Below are positions 22,828 to 33,293 of a stretch of DNA of 64,000 bases, in pieces. This stretch comes from Auricularia sp. M13 (Eukaryota > Basidiomycota > Agaricomycetes > Auriculariales > Auriculariaceae): positions 1,798,001 to 1,862,000 of the forward strand of contig CM073195.1 in NCBI GenBank assembly GCA_037042915.1. The letters run 5' to 3'. Numbering within the stretch: the first letter of the stretch is position 1; the number at the start of each line of letters is the position of its first letter. Made by a program: the position numbers and the translations under genes. The notes under the pieces are model-generated. The model did not search any database, had not been told where the DNA came from, and worked only from the letters and a program-made list of their open reading frames with translations.

Positions 22828-25800
22828 CCTGACACTTCTCAAGCCGAATTGTTCTCGGGCGGTTCTGGAAGCCAGGAGTTAATGAGCGGTATTCGATACC
22901 CTGTCATATGCGCCGGTGCTGCACTGCTAGCACGGATACCACTTTACGTGAGCGCTTGCGGCCATGTTACGGAACAGACATTCCAAACATCTCTCCTAAT
23001 GTGATTCTCTCACCAACTCTGCTTGTGTACATAATTACAGTAGCCAGTGGCAACTGCCTTTACCGATGGCCCATAGATATCTATGCAGAAATTGCGTGGT
23101 CACTCGCTCAAGACCAAGGCCGCCATCGTGCAACAGATGAGCTAGGAAAGCGCGAGCTGCGGAGTTGAAACACGGTGACGCGCTTTATCGCGGAGCTCAA
23201 ATGAAGCAAACGGTGTCTTCCTTCTCTCACCATCAGTCGCCACAAGCGCGCGCAACATCATCTGCCTTGTTGCGGAAGCCTCAGCTTTTGGTAATGGTAC
23301 CCAGGCGCAATGGCTAGCAAGCCGCTGGCGTTTCTGGTCAGCTGGTCAGCTATTTAAAACGATCGACCCTCGCGACGACGCTTCATCAGGAAAACGCGCC
23401 TGTGCCGTGGAGACTCCGGGAGTCTCCACGGGCTCTGGAGTGATCGGAGCTCGCTAAGGAATAGGTCGTCTCTGGCTGCTTCGCGGAGTCAGCAAAGTGT
23501 CCGGAGCTCCGGGAGCTGCATTCACTCCAGATGCTGCAGGGACTCCATGTGCGTCTCTTCTACTTGTTATTTTATTCTTGCTTGCAGTCGAAAATGAACA
23601 AGATATGAACGAAAGAGATATATTGGATACTACGGTAAAACTGTAAGATACAACAGTATATGTACAACACCGCCCGTCCAGCAACGACCGCCGACCAGCC
23701 TTCCCCGCCCAGATCTCCATAACGCCTTGTGCGGCGTGCGGCGGTGCTTGTCATTTCGCTGGAGAGGGGTCAACGTGTGAATCTTGTAGAAATGACAAAT
23801 CCCGCACCTGCCACCAGCCGTAACGGGTCGATGCGCGGCGACTGCTCAGCCGCACTGCTAGAAGGATATTAGATGAGATGAAGCGGGGTACGAGATTGCC
23901 GAACACACCTGGAAATGCCTCGTATACCAGTGCCGGCCTGAGCTGTGTTCTCCCAACCCGGAGAGCATGCGCGTCTACAAGAACGTCAGTTATCGTGCAG
24001 GATAAGCTTGAGAGAGGGGCAAAGAAACGGACTAGAAGGCGGTCGTAGCAACGATGCATGCCCTGCGGCGAAGTAAGCATGACTGATCAGGCCAAACCGA
24101 GCAGGCGCACCAGCGCGTTCGCAAGTTTCAGGATTCCGCCATGACGGTCGGGCTCTGCGCAGTGGGAAGGCGAGCGCGGCAATGACGAGCGTGGTGGAAT
24201 AGGGAGTGACGGCGGCGAAGGCATGGGTACCGTGGGGCGCCAGCTGTCGAGCGCGGCGGGACTCTGAAAAAATTTGGGGGAAAGCCGAATGGCGGACTTT
24301 CAACCTCCTGCGGCCAGACTTTGACCAAGTCCGCCGGCGTCTCTACTGCAGTGCACTGTGCAGTAGTTTCGCCGCAGCAACTACAAATAGCTCCATTTAT
24401 GTCATCCGTCTGTGAGCTGTGGCTTATCATTGCTCATAAATTGAATAATGCACAATTTCTCGACGTCAACGTGTCAACCGTCATAGGAACATTGGAGCAT
24501 GCAACGGAGCTGCTCTCACATTGTCTCTTTGGAGTGCAATTTTCAGTGACCATTGAATGACCTCAGACAACTCTGGGCTCGAGCAGCTGCAAGGATGAAT
24601 GCCATCACATCACGCCAAACACTCACTTCGATCACTCTGGTCGCTCCGGGAGGCTCCCTCACCATTTGCTTCACTCTGCTTACTCCCGGAGGCCGCGGAG
24701 CATGGCTGACACCGAACACATTTTCCTGATGTTGCACGCGCTGCCTGCCTTATGCTCCCACCAGAACTGTTCTTGGATAAGGACTATGGTCTTGATTGTC
24801 TCCGCCCTTTGATATCACGATCCTGATGCCTTGGCTTTGGGCTACTGTGTTTTCGTGATTCAGAAATATCTCGGCGGGTCTGAACTGGTGAGCAGTAATT
24901 GCTTGACCTCTTGCGACGCTGGACACATGGCGACTCTGCTGATCGCGCGTGCTTGTCGCTTATTGATCTTGTCCGCTTCGTAACTGTCAAACTGTCCGGA
25001 ACGACAACTGAACGCCGAGAGGACACGCGCGTGTGATGAACACGAGTGGATTCTGCATGGGTGCTACGTCGTAAACTGACCTGCAAAACGATGGTACACT
25101 GGGTGGGAGGGATGGAATGGTTTTCGGTACGATGAGCCCTGCCGTTGAGACCATTACGGGCCGTTCTATGTAGGACCATGTGCCTGAATACTACTACTAC
25201 TACGAGTGGTGTTTGCAATTTTGTGCATGCGTGTCTACTTATCCGGTACTCTGCCACTCTGCCTTCGCAGCTACTCCGGAAATGGTATCATCGAAGCATG
25301 CCGTCGTCTCCGAATCAAGACTCTGCGATACCATGCATGTCGTGTGCTATTCTCCGCTAACTTCTCGCAGCATGTACTGCATGGTCACTGGATCACACCC
25401 ACTCAGATGTGATTTCCGCACATCTTCGACGCTGCCAGCTAGGCCCAGCCTCGCGCTGTTGCTCGTGTAAACATCCCCGCACCTTCATATGATCCCCGTC
25501 CGAATCGACGCCTGCGCTTGGGTGTACTGACCAAAAGACTGACGCCCGGAAGCACGTGATGACCACGAGGCGACGGCTCCGAGCCTGTCGCACTTTCTCA
25601 GACTCAAGGTACCCTCAGACTTACCAGCTCGAGCTTCCTTGCATGCAGTTCTCCTTTAGCCGTTTACCCACGGTGTATTTGGTCAAGGTGTGCTAGATGG
25701 ATCATGCATGCCAGGCGCGGCGGGAGATCACGTTCACGCCAAACTGCCCTCTCACCTCAACTCACCGCAGTTCCGGTCAGAATCGGCACCCCGCGATTCA

Positions 25801-26133
25801 CCAGGCCCCAAGAAGAATATCTTGCAGTCGGTCGGCCTGCCTGGGTCTGTTGGAGGAGCTTGGCTCCGCCGCGCGTCGCGGCATTCGAGCACGCTGTGCA
25901 GTCTGTGTGAGTCTGTGTACGCCTCGTGTTGGACAAGTGAATTGACGATTCTTCATGGGGTCTCATGTGTCCGCATCGCTACGCCCGTGCACGTGGGTAA
26001 TTCCTACATTTCCGTCCGCCCTCAGATTGCCACCAAGCTCGTCCGTTCATAACCCGTCGCGCGTGAAGCGGGTCTTGAATTTACGCCTTGCCCTCTGGCT
26101 CCCTCCCTCACTCACTTCGGAGAGTGGACTCAG
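22828..26133. other. gene-poor interval between the two Zn2Cys6 genes
   Basis: About 3.3 kb with no convincing gene. It holds a diverged repeat of the RNR1 promoter region (23160-23250), a perfect 10-bp hairpin (23407-23429), and unsupported open frames (for example a 157-codon minus frame at 24784-25257, Arg/Ser-rich, no family). It may contain decayed genes. Confidence 0.45.
23407..23429. repeat. perfect hairpin-forming inverted repeat
   Basis: GTGGAGACTC and its exact complement GAGTCTCCAC separated by 3 nt. It is not next to a recognised gene end. The role is unknown. Confidence 0.6.
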
Positions 26134-27321
26134 ATGGCCACTCGGACTAAGCGTCAGCGTGTCCGAATGGAGGGGTCGGATGCCGAAGACGACCACGGCG
26201 AGGCCCGTGCGCGCCGCCATGTCGCGCGCGCGTGCTGTACTTGTAGGGAAAGGTTAGCAGCCGCATGGCTTGCCGATGAGCTCATGGACTAAAACTCGTG
26301 ACTAGCCACGGCAAGTGCGACGGAAAGGAGCCCATCTGCGGCAGCTGCAAGGTCCATAACAGAGAGGTGTGCACCCATCGCCGTTCAAGTAGCTGAGGCT
26401 TCTCATGACGTGCTCACCGACGTTTAGTGCCGCTACTCGAAGACGATCGATAGGCGCCGCAGACACGATGCCGCCATGATCGACGAGCTCAACCAGCGCA
26501 TTCTCCAGCTGGAGCTGGAGAATAGAGAACTCAAGAAGGAGGTCAAGCAGCTGAGGGATTACTATCGCCAGAACCAGCTGGATGTCGACCAGGCCGTACC
26601 GCCGGGCCCAATGCTCACGATAACGGTGCCTTCGGATACGCCCAGCGACTTCTACCTGCGCGCCGGTGGCAATCACCAGCTGGAAGGATCTCCGTTCACG
26701 TCGTCCGCACCCTCCTCCCCGTGGTCGATGGGCCCGCCTTCGCCCTGGAGTCAACGTTCTCCAAGCCCTCAGGCGGAAGGTCAGTACCTGGACGTACCAA
26801 CCACAAGCCACGTTAGAATTGGCTTCGGTACGGACGACGAATCACAGACTCTTCCCCCCGACAAGGCAGGTCACATGAGCTTCTCTCTGCCCGGGATGTA
26901 CGGAAACGGCCTGGTACGTGCTGCAGATCGCTCAATTCGCACTGCTAATAAACGCGTGCGACAGGCTGCGGCGAGATCGACCTCCAGCTCGCCCTATAAC
27001 ACGAGCTCGTCGTCGCTTGCTCCCAGTCCTTATATGGGCACTAACGTGTCTACCACCTCGTTTGCTATGCCGCAGGGGGAGTACGCCCTGGAAGCCAAGC
27101 TTGAGACGCTAAACATCCAGCCCAACAATGCCACCGAGCGCCAGGATGTCACTGCTGTACCGGTGTTCCCTGAGGGCGGTGTCCACGTGCACCTTCTTCC
27201 TCACGAGCCCATTATCGCTCCCCAGGCCTACTCTCCCTTCGATTTCTCAAGCAGCGTACTCATGGAGGGTACCTCGATGGACTGGTCCACTCAGCAGTTT
27301 GGCACCCATATGGGCGAGTGA
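26134..27321 (+). CDS. Zn2Cys6 transcription factor B
   Basis: Paralog of the gene at 21673-22827 in the same orientation. Exons 26134-26252, 26306-26366, 26428-26913, 26965-27321 (340 aa). The last intron (GTACGT..ACAG, 51 bp) is a multiple of three, so unspliced DNA also stays open there. Cluster C-CT-C-RESHGK-C-DGKEPI-C-GS-C-KVHNRE-C, intron positions identical to gene A. Then RYSKTIDRRRR and a strong coiled coil (ELNQRILQLELENRELKK, EVKQLRDYY) likely for dimerisation. The Ser/Pro-rich tail includes GQYLDVPT and NNATERQDV, also found in gene A. Targets are unknown. Confidence 0.87.
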
Positions 27322-27693
27322 GGGCGTGCACGGCCCCTCTCAGAATTCTTCAGTAGATGCGAGATTTGCAGGTTTCTTTCACAGGTAGTTTCGAAGCCGA
27401 TCACAGGATCGGCATGCCACTGTCTTTTGTCATCATTCCCCCGGATCTGACCCATGTATGCTCTGCTCTCCGCATTGTAGCATCTCAGTCAGTACTGTAT
27501 GCCGTTATGCTTTAACCGTTCCGGAGTGCCTACCAGTTACCGATCCTAAAATATACACCCACACCCACAGATATAGCCAATGGAGTGCTATGAACTTGCA
27601 ATTTGAAGGCCAAGAAAACACAAAATGAATAAGTAACTCCCAAAGGGGGTATCAATCGACACGGGAAAAGCAAGCACGCAATCAAAAGGTCGG

Positions 27694-28781
27694 TCACTTG
27701 GGCAAGCACGTCAACAAGTCGCCGAGGATCTCGGCGACCTGGCCCTGCAGCTTCGCGCCGACGTCGAACTTGGAGTTCATATCGAGCACGGTGACGCTTG
27801 CCCAGCAGCCCTTAGCATCCATGACATCCTGCTCCTTCGGCAAACGGCCGCCATTGCCGCACACCTCGAGGTCCTTCGTGCCCCACGGCACAGCGAGCGT
27901 CTGACGACTCAGCACATAGCGCGGCGCGGTGCACCCGCCCTCCTTCTCCACGGGCGGGTAGTTGACGTTCAACGATACGCCGGCGGGGAGCAGCGGCGTC
28001 GCGCCCTTCGCCAGGACGTGCTCGACGAAGGCGGAGGCGAGCGACGCGTAGACGCCGGAGTAGGAGTTGGGCAGGGTGAGGTAGGAGACCTTTTCGCCGG
28101 AGATGCCGCTGAAGCCAATGCTCGGGATCCCCGCGCGCGCGCCGGCGGAGGCGACGCCCAGTGTACCGGAGAAGACGTCGTTCAGCAGGCCGATGTTGTC
28201 CCCGACGTTCGGGCCAGAGACGACTAGGTCTGGTTTGCCGCTGGGCGCGAAGAACTTGGGCGCGAGCGTCTCGAGGCCGTATTTGAATGCGGTCACGCTT
28301 CATATAACATTGAATTGCATGAGCGGTCAGCGGTTCAGGATAGCTGCAAGACGCGTACGGGAAGGAGTTGACGTAGTTGAGGCGCGGGTTGGAAGCATTG
28401 AAGCCGTGCGCGGGGGACAAGGGCGGGCACGAGTCGAATTGGCAGCCGAAGAGAACTGGGACGGCGGGCAAGTCCGTCGAGCTCATGCCGCTCATCCCAA
28501 TGGCCGGGGACGACAGCACGACCTGCCAGTGCGCGTGGAACGCATGAGATCCATAGTCAAAGATCTATTTGTCAAGCTCGAACGAACATTGTGCCCAGCT
28601 GCATCCAACGCGTCGAACATGGCGCGAATGTTAGAAGTAGCCCAACCTAGACAGTGCACGGCATCGGTTCAGTTGTTAGAAATCGCTTAGATTAGCAACG
28701 CGCACCGTCGTCGTTGCCCATCAAAATATTGACAGCCTGAGCGGCCGACACAGCGAGAAGGACGACCGGGACCGCGAGCAT
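27694..28781 (-). CDS. secreted SurE-like phosphatase
   Basis: SurE family (survival protein E) metal-dependent phosphatase; fungal members act as acid phosphatases or nucleotidases. Exon 1 (28781-28706) gives a signal peptide MLAVPVVLLAVSAAQA followed by VNILMGNDDG, the metal-binding Asp-Asp motif at the start of the mature protein. Exon 2 (28646-28588) gives WATSNIRAMFDALDAAGHN; exon 3 starts at 28522 with VVLSSPAIGMSG. The last exon has VVSGPNVGDNIG, SGTLGVASAGARAGIPSI and SLNVNYPP, typical of the SurE core. Stop at 27694. The cysteines in the mature part (CQFDSCPP, GGCTAPR, CGNGG, GCWAS) fit a secreted disulfide-bonded enzyme. Confidence 0.9.
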
Positions 28782-30722
28782 GGCCGTGAAGAAAAAGAAG
28801 AAGTATAAATGAACAAGAAGGAGAAAGATGAAGGGCAAGTGATAACGTCGGACTCGGAAATGCGGGACGGTGCAAGTTGGTCGTCATCATCATGCGGCCG
28901 CGGCGGTGTGCTGCGCGACCGGCGTCAACTAGAGATCACATCTGCCTCAAAAGTAGAATGAATCTTCGAAGACCGGTATCTGGTATGCAAAAACACGGTG
29001 ATAGAAATATTAGCATAATTTCTCGGCGTCCAAGATGTTGGAAACAAATGAGCGAGTGGTTCAAAGAGAGAATCGCAGTTTGAAAGCCTCAAGCCGAAAT
29101 GATGTCGGCTACAAGCGCGTAAGTCCGGCGCCTTCCTCCGTGCAACCCGTGCCTGGAATCGCGGGGAAGGCTTTGTCTTTGTCATAGATCCTGAATGTGC
29201 TCAGGAACTAACTACTCATGCACTGCAACGTCTAACAGTGTTTTAAAATAATAGACATTGGACCTGAAATTCGCGGTGGGAGTCGCGTTCACGGAGGTGA
29301 CGGCGTCGCACTGCGTCCTTGGATTCCTTACCGTACTGATACCACCAAGACGTTACCAGTATCCCCTAACCGTAAAAACACCTGTGTCTGACTTTCTGCA
29401 ATGCTGTACAGTAGGAGCCTTGCCGTTCCTGAAGACAGGTCCTCGCTGAGCATTCTCTAGGAGAGAGCTATGCTAATATGCGCAGTTTATTCAACCGTGG
29501 AGAGTTTCTAGAAGAAGCTTTCCCATCGCCTTTCTGTGTCGATTAGAGACCAATACAGCGACTTCCTGGAGTAGCCCTTCACACCGCCTTCCTCACATGT
29601 GCTTGCCTGAAGCCCCAGTGGCATTGCCTCCCTCATACAATCCGAGCAGTGCCGCGGCACCATTCGTAGTTGCCGAGTGAGCGGCCAGTCGAGATAGCCA
29701 TGGGGATCGTTGCTTCAGGTGCCAGTGTCACGGAATAACAACTTGTTTCCCGACAGATACGCTTCTCCCGCCGCCGTACAAGGGTTCTACCAAGGACGAG
29801 AACATCGCGACTCCGCCTCAGGGCAGGCCGAACCCCGAAATATCGTTGTTGGGAGGCTGTGCAAGTCTGAATCCGTTACAGTACCCACCTTTTGCACCGC
29901 GCTTTCGTCACCCACGCCAATGAGACGGGTGTGTCTCACTCCTTGCTATGCGCAGAGCGTCCTGAAAGCAATGTTGGAAGCGAGAAGCGCGCTTGTACGG
30001 GATATGAGATGCCGGAGCCCAGGTGAGTTCGCTTTCGGGAACTCTATCTTTGCGCTTCGGGAATTGATGGAGGATGACCAGGACGACGACAGGCAGCGGA
30101 ATAACAAACTGCAACCGCAAGAGAGGCCCACAGTATGTACCTCAGTTCATCTGATTCTGCAGTAAATGCGGGGCTAGCTGAGCGGGGCTAACCCAAGAAT
30201 GGCCGTGGCGGATCTATAACAAATGCAAGCATCTGAATCTCCGGCGTTTGCTGATTCCAGGTCGACGTCGCAGAGAGTCGGACGGACGGTGTGTGCTTCC
30301 ACGCGGTTGAAGGGGAGTGTCGCCCGATTGACAGCTGGTGCGCAGGTCCAGCGCGCCAGTAATCGAGAATAAGCTCGGGCGGAGATAAGCGGGACGTTCG
30401 GTGCGGAAGTGCGTCTGTGATCGAGATCGAGCTCGAGTCTGTGCGTTCCACCAGCAGGCACTGCAGGGCTCGGGTGGTCTCAGGGCAGTACGGGGTAGGT
30501 GAAGCTCTGGGTGTGTACGATCAAAGTTGGGTGTTGTCTCGGACGGGAGATATGGTTATTGATTTTGATCTCCGCTGGATCAATCAAGCCGGGGCACGGG
30601 AACGGAGAGCTGAGCCAAGGGGGGCGCTCTTATTTGCATCGCTCCGGCCGGGCCCGCGTTTCTCCTTCCTTCCCCTGCAGCGACCGCGGCTCGACGCTAG
30701 ACATCGACCCCGACGACCAGCT
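28782..30722. other. gene-poor interval
   Basis: No convincing gene in about 1.9 kb. Frames at 29710-30165 (plus) and 29908-30120 (minus) have no recognised domains or supporting splice structure. The last few hundred bases are the presumed promoter of the DUF6533 gene. Confidence 0.45.
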
Positions 30723-32659
30723 ATGAGTAACCAGACGACACAGACGCAGCCGCTGGACATCACACAGTTTCTGCCGCCGTCGCTGAACCTGCCAGCGCAT
30801 CTGAGCGCGCACAAGTACTTCTTTGTCTGCACCCTCACCGTCGCCGCCTGGGACACCCTTGTCCTCTCCCCGCGCACCTGGCGCCTGCTCAAGACCCAGG
30901 AATGGCCGCCGCTCAAGATCATATTCCATATTCTCCGCGTCCTCATGCCAGCAGAGTTTATCATCGTCGCCGTCGCCTTTTTCAACACCAAGTTTACTCA
31001 GTCGGTCAGCCAAAGGAATTATTTCAATAATGAAATAATCGTTGCTAACGCTGGTTCATTTCATTTCAGATGTGCCAGGACTTTTATCTCTTTGAGCCCA
31101 TAGTAACCGCCATTCTGCTCATCCTCTGCTCCGCCGTACACCTCATCCGCGTCCACGCCATCTACGACAAGAACACCGCCATCCTCGGCGGCCTCAGCGC
31201 CCTGCTGCTCGCCCAGGTGGCCGCTATGGCCGTCGGCATTGGCTTCTTCCGCTGTGAGTACCCACTGTCAACCGACGATCCCATTACGCCTGTCATTTTG
31301 TCAGCTGTCCATCATCATCCATCCCTCACATGAACCTCGTCTTTCACTTTATTGCTCGTACACTTTCATTCCGGCCATTACCCACGGAGGCGTTACATGG
31401 GCCCACACCCTCCATACCCTCCGCCCGCTGCTCGCTGTGGCGCTCAGGACTTGGGCAGTGCCGCCCATCCTGGGGGTGCTGTCGCACATCGCACAACTGC
31501 TACCACCCCTCTCAAGCACTCCCGCGCTTTCCGTTCGGGGCTGCTCATTCTGTCTGCCGCACCCATCATCATCCATTCTTCACTGGGACGTCCTCATTCA
31601 TTTGATTGCTCGTGCACCTTAACGCCGGCCAATACCCACGGAGGTGTTTCATGGGATCCTCCACTCCCCTTACTGCCCACCTGCTCGTCTCGGACGCTCA
31701 GGTCTTGGGCAGTGCCGCCCATCCTGGCGTTTGGGATGGGTGCTGTCGCACAGCCCACAACTGCTACTGCTCCCCGCAAGCGCTCCCGCGCTATCCGTTC
31801 GGGGCCGCGCACCATCCGGGCTTCTATCATTTCCGATGTTGCAATGCAACATCCTAAATGCCACACACACTCGCATTCTAACTGAGAGTTGGAGCGCTGA
31901 CGACGATTTTTTGCACTTGCAGCGGTCCCACTCGAGGAAGGCCAGGGCTGCATCGCGGGCCCGAAGCACAACTGGGTCGGCATCTACTGGGTTGCGCCCG
32001 CCGTGTTCTACCTGACCACCTTCGCGCTGGCTGTCACGCGCTCGCTGCAGTCTCTGCAGGTACGTACCATTCCGGCTCAAGTCGTTGTGCGCAGCGGGTG
32101 ATTAACGGACTCGTTTCGCTCGCCTTAGGTGAAGCCGCTGGGCTACTGGAAGCTGATGCTGCGCGACGGGCTCAACCTCTACGGCGCCATCGCACTCGTG
32201 CAGCTGGTGAACGTGCTCTTCTGGTTCATCGCGCGCCCGACGGACGACAAGGACACGATCAAGACGATCGTGACGTCCATGGCGGCCGTCCTGACGACCA
32301 CCATGACGCTGCGCATCATCCTGTCCGTGCGCGGCTCGCTCGCGCAGGGCGGCGCGTACGCCGGCACGTCCTCCGCCGGCAGCGGCTCGCGCGGGACGAC
32401 GCACGTTATCTCGACGCGCGGCGCGCATGGGGGTGTCGTCAACATCGCCGCTCCTGGAACTGTTCAGAGCCAGCCGGGGTCCAACCCGGGCGCGTACACG
32501 CTCGAGGAGATGCGCGCCAAGGCGGAGCGCGAGTGGGACGGCTCGAGCTCGCACGACGGCAAGGAGGCGCCGCTCGACGCTGCTGGGCACGGCGTCGGCG
32601 TCAAGATCCAGATCGAGCGCGAGGTCGACTTCCGCGACGGCTACGGCTACAAGCAGTGA
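30723..32659 (+). CDS. DUF6533 multi-pass membrane protein
   Basis: Basidiomycete family with an N-terminal DUF6533 domain and about seven transmembrane helices; function unknown. Exons 30723-31004, 31070-31253, 31923-32059, 32129-32659 (377 aa, frame consistent). Features: HKYFFVCTLTVAAWDTLVL and LKIIFHILRVLMPAEFIIV (DUF6533 signature with hydrophobic helices), QDFYLFEPIVTAILLILC, ILGGLSALLLAQVAAMAVG, WVGIYWVAPAVFYLTTFAL, then LYGAIALVQLVNVLFWFIA and MTLRIILSVRG. A hydrophilic Gly/Ser- and charge-rich C-terminal tail follows. Intron 2 (31254-31922) is 669 bp, about ten times the local norm, and contains a tandem duplication. Confidence 0.87.
31307..31840. repeat. intronic tandem duplication, period 254 bp
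   Basis: Within intron 2 of the DUF6533 gene, about 31307-31560 is repeated at about 31561-31840. For example ATTGCTCGT occurs at 31351 and 31605, CAGTGCCGCCCATCCTGG occurs in both units, as do TACCCACGGAGG-type and CCGTTCGGG-type segments. The copies have diverged by substitutions and small indels, so the event is not recent. Confidence 0.8.
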
Positions 32660-33293
32660 GCATCGGGCAGTCAAATGTGGCACGCAGTCGGCATTCCGCG
32701 TGCCAAGTTCGACGTTGGTCGTGTTGTGAAATCCTGTTGTACTCTGATCTATCTTTTTTCTCTTCCTTCCTCTTTACATATGTCCTCGTTCCCTGTCCCT
32801 CCCTCTGCGCTCACACCCGACACCGAACATCCTACACCGTTGTTCCCTCCGATGTTATAGTTACGTTGCTACAAATGCAGACGCCGTTGATGCGGCGTTG
32901 ACCAAGACCAGTCCGTGCGTGTACGATGGAGTGTAATGTCTGTGTGTGTGTATAGACTGCAAAATTTCATTGAGGTGAACGAAAGCAAACCCCCAAGTCC
33001 GCATTGTGTGGGACTGCTTGTGGGACTGGACTTCCTTCTGGCTCCGTGTGTCTTCAAAATATCGTCCTCATATGCAGCTTGTCGATGACCAGATTGGTAG
33101 GTCAGACAGCATGCCATTTGCTCTCCGCTGCGGCAATGCGTCCATATCTTCGTGGAGATACCAGCAGCTCATAGGCGTGAACACCCAAATCGTTTGCGTC
33201 AAGTTTACGATTTGGGTCAAGTTTTCAAGAAACAAGCCTCTACTATATAAAATACCGCACGTTGCGAAAGCAAACACAGGCCATCGCAATCTC
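32660..33293. other. convergent 3' spacer
   Basis: Between the 3' ends of the DUF6533 gene (plus) and delta-COP (minus). A TATA-like TATATAAAA occurs near 33244 on the plus strand, but no plus-strand gene follows it. Nothing else is seen. Confidence 0.4.
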
